From NCBI GenBank assembly GCA_035310015.1, contig DATGEO010000129.1, positions 1 through 30,537 on the forward strand: a DNA stretch of 30,537 bases. Reading direction: 5' to 3'. The position numbers were made by a program, and so were the translations under genes. This document shows, in pieces, positions 7,245-15,730 of this stretch. Position 1 is the first letter of the stretch, and the number at the start of each line of letters is the position of its first letter. The stretch comes from DATGEO01 sp035310015. GTDB taxonomy: Bacteria; Chloroflexota; Dormibacteria; Dormibacterales; Dormibacteraceae. The notes beneath the pieces are model-generated. The model worked only from the letters and a program-made list of their open reading frames with translations, was not told the origin of the DNA and made no database searches.

Positions 7245-9668
7245 TCAGGCCCGGATTTTTTCGCCCCGCGGGTCGTAGAGGGGTTCGGCCGAGGTGCGGC
7301 CCCCGACCCACTGGCCGAAGATCTCGACCTCGACCGGCGCCCCCACCGGGACCGCCTCCGGCACGAACGCGTACGCGATCGGCTTCCCCACTGTGTAGCC
7401 GAACCCCCCGCTGGTCACGCGGCCGCTGATCTCGCCGTCGATCCGCACCGGCTCCGAGCCCAGCGCGACCGAGTGTGGCTCGTCCAGGACCAGGCACGCC
7501 AGCCGAGCCGGTGCAGGCTCCGAGCGCTTCTTCAGCAGCGCCTCGCGACCGATGAACTCACCCTTGTCGAGCTTCACGCAGAATCCCAGCCCCGCCGCAT
7601 ATGGGTCCACCTCGGGCCCGATGTCGGACCCCCACACGCGGTAGCCCTTCTCCAGGCGCAGGGAGTCGACCGCCTTGTAGCCGCCCGCGACGAGGCCGTG
7701 CGCCGCCCCCGCCTGCCACAGCGTGTCCCACAGTCGCAGGCCGAACTCCGCCGGGCAGTACAGCTCCCACCCGAGCTCGCCGACGTAGGTCACGCGAAGC
7801 GCGAGGCACGGCACCGAGCCGACGGGCAGCTCGCGCGCGGTCATGTAAGGAAATGCCGCGTTCGAGACGTCGGTGGTGGTGACGCTCTGCAGGATCGACC
7901 GCGCGGCCGGTCCCCAAAGCCCGATGCACGCATACGCCGACGTGACGTCCTCGACCTCGACGGACCCGTCGCCCGGGGCGTGCTCCTGGATGTATGACAG
8001 GTCGTGGCGGCCGAACGCCGTCCCGGTCACGATGCGGAATCGCGACTCGCCCAGCCGGGTGACGGTGAAGTCGCATTCGATGCCGCCGCCGTCATTCAGC
8101 ATCTGTGTGTACGTCAGCCGGCCGACGTCGCGGGCGACCTGGTTGTCGCACAGGCCCTCGAGAAAATCGGCCGCGCCGCGTCCGCGAATCTCGATCTTGG
8201 CGAAGGACGTGAAGTCGAACAGCGCCGCGCTCGAGCGGCACGCGCGGTGCTCGGCCTCGATCGCGGGCGACCACAGCCGCCCGGCCCACCCGCGCGGGCG
8301 CAGCGATTCGTCGCCCTGCACGGCGTTGGGCTCGAACCAGTTGGCCCGCTCCCAGCCCGATTTCTCGCCGAAGGCGGCGCCCAGCTCCTTCAGCCGCGGG
8401 TAGGCGGGCGAGAGGCGCAGCGGCCGGCCCGCCGAGCGCTCGTGGCCCGGGTACTTGACGTCGTAGTAGGTCGAATAGACCTCGGTCGTGCGCGCGAGGG
8501 TGTACTCGCGGCTGACGTAGTGCCGGCCGAAGCGCCGCGAGTCCATCTCCCACGCGTCGAGCGAGGGCCGGCCCTCGACGATCCACTCCGCGACCAGCCG
8601 GCCCAGGCCGCCGGCGCCCGCCAGCCCGTGGGCGCAGAACCCGGCGGCCACCCAGAAGCCGCGCACCTCGGAAGGGCCGAGGATGAACTCGCCGTCGGGG
8701 GTGAACGCCTCCGGCCCGTTGACGAGCTTCACCACCTCGGCGTCGCGCAGTGACGGGACGCGAATGATCGCGTTCTGCATCAGCGGCTCGAAGCGGTCCC
8801 AGTCCTCCTCCAGCAGCTTCCCGTTGAAGTCCGCGGGAATTCCGTCGAGCCCCCACGGCGCGGGGTTGCGCTCGTAGCCGCCCATCACCAGGCCGCCCGA
8901 CTCGGGCCGGAAGTAGACCAGAAGGGACGGGTCGCGCATGGTCGGCATGTCGAGCCGGAGCCCGGTGGGCTTGGTGATCAGGTACTCGTGCGCCATCGGG
9001 ATCAGCGGCACGTTCACGCCCGCCAGCCGGCCAATCTCGCCGGCGAACATGCCGCCCGCGTTGACGGCGAGGTCGGTCTCGATGCGCCCCCGGTCCGTGA
9101 CCACCGCGCGCACCGCGCCGTCCGAGACCTCGACGCCGGTGACGCGCGTCTCTTCGCAGATCTCCGCGCCGCGGCGCCTCGCGCCCTCGACCAGCGCAAA
9201 CGTGAGCTGGCTGGGGTCGATGTATCCGTCGGTGGGGAGATAGGCCGCGCCGAGCACTCCCTCGGTCGACATCGGAGGGAAGAGCCGCTGGGCCTCCTCC
9301 GCCGAAACCAGCTCGAGCGGAAGCCCGAACGTCTTGGCCCAGCCCGCCTGGCGGTCCAGCTCCTCCATGCGCTCCCGGCTCGACGCCAGCCGGAGTGAGC
9401 CGACCTCGTGCCAGCCGGTCTCGAGCCCGACCTCGTCCTTGAGCGACCGGTAGAGGTCGACCGAGTTCATCATCATCCGGGTCAGGCTCAGCGAGCCGCG
9501 CAGCTGGCCGACCAGGCCGGCGGAGTGAAAGGTCGATCCGCTCGTCACCCGGGCGCGCTCGACCAGCACGAGGTCCCGCCAGCCCAGCCGCGCCAGCCAG
9601 TACAGGATCGACGCGCCCCCGACGCCGCCACCGACCACGACCGCCCGCGCGTGCGTTCTCAAGGGCAC
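7245..9668 (-). CDS. FAD-dependent dimethylglycine/sarcosine dehydrogenase-like protein with GcvT domain
   Basis: This 807-residue oxidoreductase is predicted to oxidatively demethylate an N-methylated glycine or related amine and pass the one-carbon unit to tetrahydrofolate. Residues 1-370 are a DAO-type FAD domain: VVVGGGVGGASI (10-21) binds ADP, and TSGSTFHSAGL places His48 where dimethylglycine dehydrogenase carries its covalent FAD histidine. A linker domain (about 373-430) is followed by a GcvT-like folate domain (about 435-690, with ASAALFD-type RSSAALFDFTSF) and a GcvT C-terminal barrel ending in LYDPRGEKIRA. The length is typical for DMGDH/SARDH-like proteins. The start is GTG 9666-9668, with no strong ribosome binding site. 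It lies downstream of an amine permease on the same strand. The exact substrate is open. Confidence 0.87.
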   Translation of the reverse strand: MPLRTHARAVVVGGGVGGASILYWLARLGWRDLVLVERARVTSGSTFHSAGLVGQLRGSLSLTRMMMNSVDLYRSLKDEVGLETGWHEVGSLRLASSRERMEELDRQAGWAKTFGLPLELVSAEEAQRLFPPMSTEGVLGAAYLPTDGYIDPSQLTFALVEGARRRGAEICEETRVTGVEVSDGAVRAVVTDRGRIETDLAVNAGGMFAGEIGRLAGVNVPLIPMAHEYLITKPTGLRLDMPTMRDPSLLVYFRPESGGLVMGGYERNPAPWGLDGIPADFNGKLLEEDWDRFEPLMQNAIIRVPSLRDAEVVKLVNGPEAFTPDGEFILGPSEVRGFWVAAGFCAHGLAGAGGLGRLVAEWIVEGRPSLDAWEMDSRRFGRHYVSREYTLARTTEVYSTYYDVKYPGHERSAGRPLRLSPAYPRLKELGAAFGEKSGWERANWFEPNAVQGDESLRPRGWAGRLWSPAIEAEHRACRSSAALFDFTSFAKIEIRGRGAADFLEGLCDNQVARDVGRLTYTQMLNDGGGIECDFTVTRLGESRFRIVTGTAFGRHDLSYIQEHAPGDGSVEVEDVTSAYACIGLWGPAARSILQSVTTTDVSNAAFPYMTARELPVGSVPCLALRVTYVGELGWELYCPAEFGLRLWDTLWQAGAAHGLVAGGYKAVDSLRLEKGYRVWGSDIGPEVDPYAAGLGFCVKLDKGEFIGREALLKKRSEPAPARLACLVLDEPHSVALGSEPVRIDGEISGRVTSGGFGYTVGKPIAYAFVPEAVPVGAPVEVEIFGQWVGGRTSAEPLYDPRGEKIRA

Positions 9669-9679
9669 GGGTGTGGAAA

Positions 9680-9702
9680 GGGGCCGGACCGCGTCCGGCC
9701 CC
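9680..9702 (-). terminator. 10-bp GC-rich hairpin between permease and dehydrogenase-like genes
   Basis: GGGGCCGGAC (9680-9689) pairs perfectly with GTCCGGCCCC (9693-9702) around a three-base loop, nine bases after the permease stop (minus-strand reading) and before the next gene. No T-tract follows. It may be a GC-type terminator or an attenuator/processing hairpin that lowers expression of the downstream dehydrogenase-like gene. It blocks no coding sequence. Confidence 0.55.
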
Positions 9703-9711
9703 GAGCCAACC

Positions 9712-11292
9712 TCAGACCGCCGGCGCTTCGGCCGGCTTGACCGCCTGCGTTTCGGGCATGCCGCGGCGCGCGAAGAAGTAGTAGACGGCGCCCACGATCA
9801 CGATCACGCCCAGCGTCGCCTCGAAGATCGGGATGTTGCCGATCGCCCCCAGGTTCGGGATGTTGGGCAGCGAGCTCAGCGCAGGGTTGCTGCTCGCGCG
9901 CGGCCACAGGAAGTTCACGAGCATGCTCGCGCCCCACACCAGGGCGAGCACGTTGACGATGGTGCCCCAGCTGCCGAGCTTGAACGGCGTCTTCTCCGTC
10001 GGCCAGCCCTTGGTCCGAGCCAGCATCACGGCCAGGTTGCCCAGCAGGTACGAGAGGTAGATCATCCCGGTCGCGGCGATCGCGATCAGGCCCGCGCCGG
10101 CGTAGTAGAGAAGCGGGATCCCCGCCAGGACGCCGATCACGATGCAGGTGCCGACCGGAGTGTGCAGGGTCGGGCTCACCTTGTTGTAGATGCGGCCGAA
10201 TGGCAGCTTGCCGTCGCGCGCCATGCCGAACGCGAGCCGGATGGTCGCCGTCTGGATGGCGAGGCAGCACACGTAGATCGCGGCGAACACGACGAACAGG
10301 TACACGTTGCCGAGCCAGGCCAGGTTGCCGGTGAAGTTGCTGGTGATGATGTCGACCGGAGGCGCGGCCTTGCCCGCGCCGACCGCCGCCACGTACTTGT
10401 CGATGTCGCCGGGAATGGCAAGGATCGTCGCCAGCAGGAAGATCGCGCCGATGACGAACGCGCCGCAGATCGAGGCCAGAACGGCCTTGGGCGCCTCTCG
10501 GCGCGGGTTGTTCGTCTCCTCCGCGAGCGTGCTGGCGGTGTCGAATCCGTAGATCACGAACAGGGACATGAACATCGCCGCAAAGAAGGTGCCGAACAGG
10601 TTGGCCCCTCCGGCGGTAAGCGTGCTGGTGTCGAAAAGGACCGACGGCGACTGGTGGTTGTAGAAGATCAGGAGGATCAGCGCGAAGACCACCATGCCCA
10701 GGATCTCGAACACCACGCCGGTGTTGTTGACCAGCGCCACCAGCCGCACCCCGTAGATGTTCAGCAGCGTGGTGCTCACGAGCACGAGCGCGCCCACGAT
10801 CACCTGGTGCTGTGCGTCGTTCGGGATGTTGATGTTGAGGTTGTTGAGCAGCGGGATGAGGACGATCGGCACCGTGACGTCGACGGCCGTTACGGTGAGG
10901 ATCCCGGCGAAGAGGTAGATCCAGCCCGTGAACCATGCGTAGTGCTTGTTGGAGAGGTACTTCGTCCACTGGTACACCGATCCGGCCAGCGGGAAGTGCG
11001 AGCTCACCTCGGCGAAGTTCAGCGCCACGAGCAGCTGACCGACGAAGACGATGGGCCAGCTCCAGATGAAGGCCGGGCCGCCGATGCCGATGCCGAGGGC
11101 GTACAGGGTGAAGATGCCGGTCGACGGCGAGATGTATGAGAACGCGACGGCAAAGCTCGAGTACACGCCGAGCGCGCGCCGGAGCTCCTGGCGGTGTCCG
11201 AATCGCGCCAGGTCGCGGACGTCCGCGTGCTGGCTCTCGTCGGCCGGCGGATGCTCGCCGGACGGGGCGGCTGGCTTCTGGGTGATGCTCAA
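9712..11292 (-). CDS. APC-superfamily amino acid/amine permease (ACT/GABA-permease type)
   Basis: This 526-residue inner-membrane secondary transporter has about twelve predicted helices after a hydrophilic 40-residue N-terminus. FAVAFSYISPSTGIFTLY and the following GGPAFIWSWPIVFVGQLLVAL, FAEVSSHFPLAGSVYQW and GFDTASTLAEETNNPRREAP are typical of the amino acid-choline-transporter branch (yeast Uga4, bacterial GABA/choline permeases). The start is TTG 11290-11292, supported by AAGGAGGG eight bases upstream, a promoter and no better ATG. Choline, GABA, ethanolamine or another amine is plausible. The downstream dimethylglycine-dehydrogenase-like gene favours a methylated amine, but this is inference. 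Confidence 0.88.
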   Translation of the reverse strand: MSITQKPAAPSGEHPPADESQHADVRDLARFGHRQELRRALGVYSSFAVAFSYISPSTGIFTLYALGIGIGGPAFIWSWPIVFVGQLLVALNFAEVSSHFPLAGSVYQWTKYLSNKHYAWFTGWIYLFAGILTVTAVDVTVPIVLIPLLNNLNINIPNDAQHQVIVGALVLVSTTLLNIYGVRLVALVNNTGVVFEILGMVVFALILLIFYNHQSPSVLFDTSTLTAGGANLFGTFFAAMFMSLFVIYGFDTASTLAEETNNPRREAPKAVLASICGAFVIGAIFLLATILAIPGDIDKYVAAVGAGKAAPPVDIITSNFTGNLAWLGNVYLFVVFAAIYVCCLAIQTATIRLAFGMARDGKLPFGRIYNKVSPTLHTPVGTCIVIGVLAGIPLLYYAGAGLIAIAATGMIYLSYLLGNLAVMLARTKGWPTEKTPFKLGSWGTIVNVLALVWGASMLVNFLWPRASSNPALSSLPNIPNLGAIGNIPIFEATLGVIVIVGAVYYFFARRGMPETQAVKPAEAPAV

Positions 11293-11304
11293 GTCGTGCC
11301 CTCC

Positions 11305-11322
11305 TTCGGTCGGCCGACCGAA
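11305..11322 (-). promoter_or_regulatory. 18-bp perfect palindrome, probable repressor operator
   Basis: TTCGGTCGGCCGACCGAA is identical on both strands. It lies in the 5' leader of the permease gene, between the predicted transcription start and the ribosome binding site, which it partly touches. A bound dimeric regulator would block elongation, or the RNA form could fold over the binding site. No regulator gene lies next to it. Confidence 0.6.
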
Positions 11323-11346
11323 ACGTTCGTTACAGAATTGGCGACG

Positions 11347-11375
11347 AAGCTAGCACCTGTTCGTTGATCCGTCAA
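11347..11375 (-). promoter_or_regulatory. sigma-70-type promoter of the permease gene
   Basis: On the minus strand TTGACG (11375-11370), a 17-base spacer and TAGCTT (11352-11347) form a near-canonical housekeeping promoter about 55 bases before the TTG start. It begins only eight bases after the stop of the upstream oxidase gene, so the permease has its own promoter. AACGAAC occurs twice, once in the spacer (11365-11359) and once in the leader (11331-11325), and could be a regulator half-site. Confidence 0.65.
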
Positions 11376-11382
11376 ACGGGAT

Positions 11383-12813
11383 TCAGGGCCCGAGGAGGTA
11401 GCCGAGCCGCCGCGGGAGGCGGGCGACGGCCGACGCCGCGAGGTTGGGACGCCGGCCCGCCTCCTCGGCGTTGTCGAACGCGATGATCGCCCGGCGCACG
11501 GCAAAGGCGCCCAGCGAGCGCAGCGGCTCAGGCGGGAACCGGCCCGTCTTGGGGTTGACGACCGGCAGCCGGACGACATCGCTGTCCACGCCGATGATCA
11601 GGTCCGCGAGCACGCGACCGGCCAGGTGCGACGGCGCCACGCCGTTGCCCGTGTAGCCGACGGCGTAGTGGACGTTGCCCGGCTCGACGGTTCCGAATGC
11701 CGGCAGGTGGGTCGGCCCGACGTCGACCGGCCCGCCCCAGCCGTCCTCGATGGGCACGTCGCTCCAGGAAGGGAAGAAGCGACGGAAGCCGCCGGCCGCC
11801 TCTTCGACCGCGCGCAGGCTGTGCGTGAACGAGCGGCCGATCGTCGCCGCGGCGCGGCCGCCGCCGCCGCCGAACGCGATCCGGCCGTCGCGAGTCGTGC
11901 GGAAGTAGCGCAGCGACTGGCGCAGGTCGCTGATCAGCTCGCCGCCCGTCCATCCGATCTCCGCGAGCTTTCCGGGAGCGGGAGCGGTGAGCACGATGTA
12001 GGTGCTCCAGGCGGCGACACGACGCGAGATGGCCGGCCACTCGATGCCCCAGGCGTTCACCGCCAGCACCGCGTGCCTGGCCCGCACGACGCCGTGCTCG
12101 GTGACCGCGGTCGGGCCCGGGTCGAGCCGCTGGACTCTTGTGCCCTCGTGAATCGTCACGCCCATGCCGAGCACCACGCGACGCAGGCCGCGCGCGAGGA
12201 TGGCCGGCTGCACGGACGCGCCGTCGCGCATGAACGCACCGCTGCGAAACGCGGGCGACTTGCATCGCGACTGCACGTCTTCCGGCGTGAGGCGGATCAT
12301 CTCCTCCGGCACGCCGGCCTCCGCCGCCGCGTGCGCCATCGCCGCGCAGAGCTCCTCGTGCCGCGGTCCGGTGGCGGCGAAGACGTAGCCGGACTTGCGG
12401 AACCAGGCGTCGACACCGTGCTCGGTGCAGAACGCGCCGATGGCGTCGATGGACCTCGCCACCTCGCGGCAAGCGGTCACCGCGGCCTCGACGCCGTAGA
12501 GCTCGACCAGGCCGTCGAGCTCATCCCACCATCCGCTCGCGAACCCGCCGTTGCGGCCGCTCGGGCCGCCGCCGCAGATGTCCTGCTCGAGCACCAACAC
12601 GCCGAGGTCGGGCTGGCTGCGCTTGAGGTGATAGGCGGTCCACAGGCCCGTGAAGCCGCCGCCGATGATCACGACGTCCGCGGTCGCGTCCCGCAAGAGC
12701 GGCGGGCACGATTCCCCCGCCTCGGCCGCGAGTGCTTCGCGCAGCCACCAGCTGCGCTGGGCGCCTGGCGTCAGGGCGTGGCCGGTGAGGTTGAGGTCGC
12801 CTGCGATTCTCAG
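11383..12813 (-). CDS. FAD-dependent amine oxidoreductase, PuuB/OrdL-like (DAO family)
   Basis: This oxidoreductase of about 476 residues is predicted to oxidise an amine or amino-acid C-N bond, like gamma-glutamylputrescine oxidase PuuB. The dinucleotide-binding motif VVIIGGGFTGLWTAYHL lies near residue 50. It is followed by GGGPSGRNGGFASGWWDEL (typical of PuuB/OrdL), a middle VLAVNAWG and the C-terminal FAD contact VGYTGNGVAPSHLAGRVLAD. The start is uncertain: no ATG, GTG or TTG occurs in frame at the right place. CTG at 12811-12813 would give a four-base CTGA overlap with the upstream stop, matching the coupling of the preceding gene pair, and is used here. Longer in-frame sequence is antisense-like to the membrane protein gene. 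It is the last gene of the satP operon. Confidence 0.83.
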   Translation of the reverse strand: MRIAGDLNLTGHALTPGAQRSWWLREALAAEAGESCPPLLRDATADVVIIGGGFTGLWTAYHLKRSQPDLGVLVLEQDICGGGPSGRNGGFASGWWDELDGLVELYGVEAAVTACREVARSIDAIGAFCTEHGVDAWFRKSGYVFAATGPRHEELCAAMAHAAAEAGVPEEMIRLTPEDVQSRCKSPAFRSGAFMRDGASVQPAILARGLRRVVLGMGVTIHEGTRVQRLDPGPTAVTEHGVVRARHAVLAVNAWGIEWPAISRRVAAWSTYIVLTAPAPGKLAEIGWTGGELISDLRQSLRYFRTTRDGRIAFGGGGGRAAATIGRSFTHSLRAVEEAAGGFRRFFPSWSDVPIEDGWGGPVDVGPTHLPAFGTVEPGNVHYAVGYTGNGVAPSHLAGRVLADLIIGVDSDVVRLPVVNPKTGRFPPEPLRSLGAFAVRRAIIAFDNAEEAGRRPNLAASAVARLPRRLGYLLGP

Positions 12814-13241
12814 CGCTTTGCGAGAACGGGCTCTTTCACTTCGAGTCGTTGCCCACTGAGTTTTTGAGCCGGTCGCGGCGGCGCCGGCAGGAAGGCCCGC
12901 GCGGCCGAGCCAAGCCAGGCGCCGGTCAGGCCGAGGAGCAAGCCGACCGCGACCGTCAATGCGATTGGGATCGTGGCCGCCCCATTGAAGCCCATGATCG
13001 CCGCGAGGCTGAGTGACGTCTCCTTGAGCCCGAACTGAACCTGCTCCGCGATGAGCGGCACCGACCACGCGGCGAGTCCGGCCAGTGCACCGGCGACGAG
13101 CGCCCAGCGGGCCCGCCTCAGGATGAGGCCCGCGCCGGCGCCCACCGGGAAGGGCAGCCACCAGGCCCCGAGATAGACGCCGAGCAGCGCCACCGCGACC
13201 GCCACCACGAGCACCGCGATGAAACGCGCCGGCCCGTTCAC
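12810..13241 (-). CDS. unrecognised small membrane protein with four helices
   Basis: This 143-residue protein was not recognised. It has four hydrophobic segments (about residues 6-24, 26-40, 45-62 and 83-108) and a polar C-terminus rich in proline and basic residues (LPAPPRPAQKL). GTG at 13239-13241 overlaps the acylase stop (GTGA) and is the only sensible start, because the upstream extension is antisense-like to the acylase gene. The stop in turn overlaps the proposed oxidase start. Tight coupling suggests a role tied to the acylase or oxidase, for example membrane recruitment or product export, but nothing in its sequence shows this. Confidence 0.72.
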   Translation of the reverse strand: MNGPARFIAVLVVAVAVALLGVYLGAWWLPFPVGAGAGLILRRARWALVAGALAGLAAWSVPLIAEQVQFGLKETSLSLAAIMGFNGAATIPIALTVAVGLLLGLTGAWLGSAARAFLPAPPRPAQKLSGQRLEVKEPVLAKR

Positions 13242-15694
13242 AACTCGAGGCTCCAGGTCACGGCGTGCGGCGACGAAGCGGCGGCCGTGGCGTCGAGCAT
13301 CGGCTCGTAGCGCCCGTCCCACCAGGTTTCGGCGCGGTTCGTGTACCAGGCCGACGCCGGATTCTCGCTCTGCCCACCGGGATAGATGCCCGAGAACGTG
13401 GCTGCGCCCCAGTCGACGATCATCCGCCAGCTCGGCCCATGGGTCGACGGAAAGTCGGGCGCGGCGAGCGGCGTGCGGGAGTCGCCGCGGTCGGGACGCG
13501 GCCCGTAGTCCAGGCCGCTGACGGCGGCCAGGTTCTCGAGCGTGCGCTGGTGGACGCGGCCCCACGTCCACTGCGCGGGGTCGGGGCCGAGCCGCGTGGC
13601 GAGCAGCTTCACGGTCACGTGGAACGTCTGCTTCATCACGTCCAGGGCGTTCTGCGCCGAGCCGATCAGAGTGAAGGCCGGATTGGTCTGGTCGCGCAGC
13701 GACCACGCTTCGAGGTCCTGCCCGAGAGCGTCATCGAGCTCGGAGCGGTCGACCTTGACGTTGTGCGACTTCCACCACGGATCGAATGTCGCGCTGAGGT
13801 ATTGCTGCCAGAACGTCCACCAGATCGACGCCGCCGTCGAGCCGGTCTCCATGCGGTCGTCCCACGCGGCGAGCGCCGCCTGCGCCTTCTGCTCGTCGGC
13901 GTCGAGCTGCTCGCCGTTGAGCGACTGCAGCAGCACCGGCACCATCTCCGACGCGAGGTAGTCGCGGGTGTCGATCTGCAGCGCCATCATGTCGGCCGCC
14001 GTGAACTTCTTGTTCTGCGCCAGAAAGCGGTTGATCTCGTTCGCGCGATAGCCCGGGTCGAAGAAGTTGGACGCGGTGCCGATGTAATACGGGTAATCGC
14101 CCGTCACCTGGCGCTGGTTGGCCGACCACACGTAGCCGCTCGGCGGATCGTAGACCTGCGGGATCTGGTCGTAGGGGATGGTGCCGGTGACGTCGTACTC
14201 GCCGGTGCCGGGCATCGGCAGCCAGGGCTGGCCCTTGGCGACCTGCGGGTAGTAGCCCGCCGAGATGAGCCCGATGTTGCCCTTGTCGTCGGCGTACACG
14301 AAGTTGTGCGTCGGCGAATACCAGGCGCGCAGCGCGTCGCGAAAACCCTTGAAGTCGGCGGCCTGGCCGATGCGCAGGAGCACGCCGAGGTCCTGCGAGG
14401 GGATGTTGCCCGCCCACCACACGCTCGTGGTCAGGCCGCGTTCGCTGATCACCGGGCCGTGCACGCTGAGCTTCACCGTCAGGTGTTGGGGCGACGAGCC
14501 GAGCACGGGGATGTCGTAGCTCACCATCTCGTACCGGTGCCACGCGCCCTGCCAGAAGTACTGGTTCGGGTGCGCCGAGTCCTCCTGCTCGTCGTAGAAG
14601 AACGTCTGCTGGTTCTGCGCGTCGGTGAGGCTCCAGGAGATGTGCTGGTTGTGGCCGATGAGCACGACCGGCGTGCCCGGGATGCTCACCCCGCTCGCGT
14701 GATAGCCGGGCGAGTCCATCGAGAGCTGAAACCAGATCGAAGGCAGCGTGAGGTGGAGGTGCGGGTCGCCCGACATCAGCGCCCCTCCGCTGGCGGTCCT
14801 GGAGCCGGCGATCGCCCAGTTGTTGGACGCGCCGCCGGTGGCGATGAGTCCTGGAGGTAGGGCGTTGAGCTTCGCGTACAGCGCGGCGTCGCTGCTCGCC
14901 TGCGCCTCGGTGATCGATGTGACCGCGGCGATCGGCGCGGGCGCGGCGGCCGCCGGATACGGCCCGGGATCGTACGGCGACTGCTGGTTCGGAGGCAGCA
15001 CCGGGAACCACTCCGAGGTCAGGTCGGGCCCGAGCGACTTGTTCAGCAGCGCCATCACGAGTGGCGTGTCGGTGAAGTTGAGGGTCTGCGTCATGTCGCC
15101 CTTGACGATCAGTGAGTCGATCGGCGTCCACGGCTCGGGCTGGTAGCCGAGCAGCGTGAACATCGCCGGCAGCTGGTGCTGCCGCTCGGCCTCACGGATG
15201 CGGTCGTTCACACCCTGCGCGTACGCGGTCAGCGCCAAACGCGACTGGTCGCCGGCCGGCAGCTGTGACCACTCGACCTGGGCGGTGCGCAGCAACCCGA
15301 GCTGCAGCTCGAAGCGATCGCTGTCCAGCGCGACCTTGCCGACCACCTGGGACAGCAGGCCTTCGCCCTGTCGCCGCAGCAGGTCCATCTGGAACAGGCG
15401 GAACTTCGCGTGCACGTAGCCGACGGCGAGGTAGAGGTCGTGGTCGGTTGCCGCGACGACGTGCGCCGTGCCGCCGGCCTCGAGCACGACGCGCGCGGGC
15501 TGCTGGAGGCCGTCGAGGTGAAGGCTCTGAGAGCCGTACGAGCTCGCATCGGCGGCCATGGTCCATGCGCCGGTGGCGGGGTTGAAGGCCGGGCCGAGGG
15601 CGGGCAGCGGGCCGGCGCCGAAGAACGCGGCGTACAGGACCGCGGCGGAGACGATGAGGGCCGCGGCGCTGTTGACGAAACGCACGGCCCTCAC
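13238..15694 (-). CDS. penicillin acylase-family Ntn hydrolase (penicillin amidase/acyl-amide hydrolase)
   Basis: This 818-residue exported amidohydrolase would cleave an acyl group from an amine. Residues 8-27 form a signal-like hydrophobic helix. An alpha-subunit region (about 35-250) leads to a spacer and then GGASNNWAI. Ser289, preceded by Gly-Gly-Ala, should become the N-terminal nucleophile after autocatalytic cleavage, giving a beta subunit with SGDPHLHLTLPSIWFQ, GHNQHISWSLTDA and later family motifs. Family members act on beta-lactams, acyl-homoserine lactones and N-acyl amino acids or amines, and the substrate here is unknown. The start is GTG 15692-15694 with GGGAGGGGG upstream; a second in-frame GTG is three codons later. 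It lies 36 bases after acsA and overlaps the next gene, so the released acid may feed the synthetase. Confidence 0.88.
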   Translation of the reverse strand: MRAVRFVNSAAALIVSAAVLYAAFFGAGPLPALGPAFNPATGAWTMAADASSYGSQSLHLDGLQQPARVVLEAGGTAHVVAATDHDLYLAVGYVHAKFRLFQMDLLRRQGEGLLSQVVGKVALDSDRFELQLGLLRTAQVEWSQLPAGDQSRLALTAYAQGVNDRIREAERQHQLPAMFTLLGYQPEPWTPIDSLIVKGDMTQTLNFTDTPLVMALLNKSLGPDLTSEWFPVLPPNQQSPYDPGPYPAAAAPAPIAAVTSITEAQASSDAALYAKLNALPPGLIATGGASNNWAIAGSRTASGGALMSGDPHLHLTLPSIWFQLSMDSPGYHASGVSIPGTPVVLIGHNQHISWSLTDAQNQQTFFYDEQEDSAHPNQYFWQGAWHRYEMVSYDIPVLGSSPQHLTVKLSVHGPVISERGLTTSVWWAGNIPSQDLGVLLRIGQAADFKGFRDALRAWYSPTHNFVYADDKGNIGLISAGYYPQVAKGQPWLPMPGTGEYDVTGTIPYDQIPQVYDPPSGYVWSANQRQVTGDYPYYIGTASNFFDPGYRANEINRFLAQNKKFTAADMMALQIDTRDYLASEMVPVLLQSLNGEQLDADEQKAQAALAAWDDRMETGSTAASIWWTFWQQYLSATFDPWWKSHNVKVDRSELDDALGQDLEAWSLRDQTNPAFTLIGSAQNALDVMKQTFHVTVKLLATRLGPDPAQWTWGRVHQRTLENLAAVSGLDYGPRPDRGDSRTPLAAPDFPSTHGPSWRMIVDWGAATFSGIYPGGQSENPASAWYTNRAETWWDGRYEPMLDATAAASSPHAVTWSLEL

Positions 15695-15708
15695 CCTACC
15701 CCCTCCCG
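15687..15708 (-). repeat. third copy (half) of the G-rich intergenic element, overlapping the acylase start
   Basis: On the minus strand GGGAGGGGG-TAGGGTGAGGG matches the right half of the elements at 1184-1219 and 4909-4941, but the pairing left half is missing. It supplies the ribosome binding site and contains the proposed GTG start of the acylase. The match is short and G-rich, so chance is not excluded. Confidence 0.4.
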
Positions 15709-15730
15709 CGGTGCGGCAGGGACGTCTCTG

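Noticed and set aside
9673..11139. A 488-codon plus-strand open frame opposite the permease
   Set aside because: It is rich in H, D, R and Q with no fold-like pattern, while the minus strand gives a clear twelve-helix permease with a promoter and ribosome binding site.
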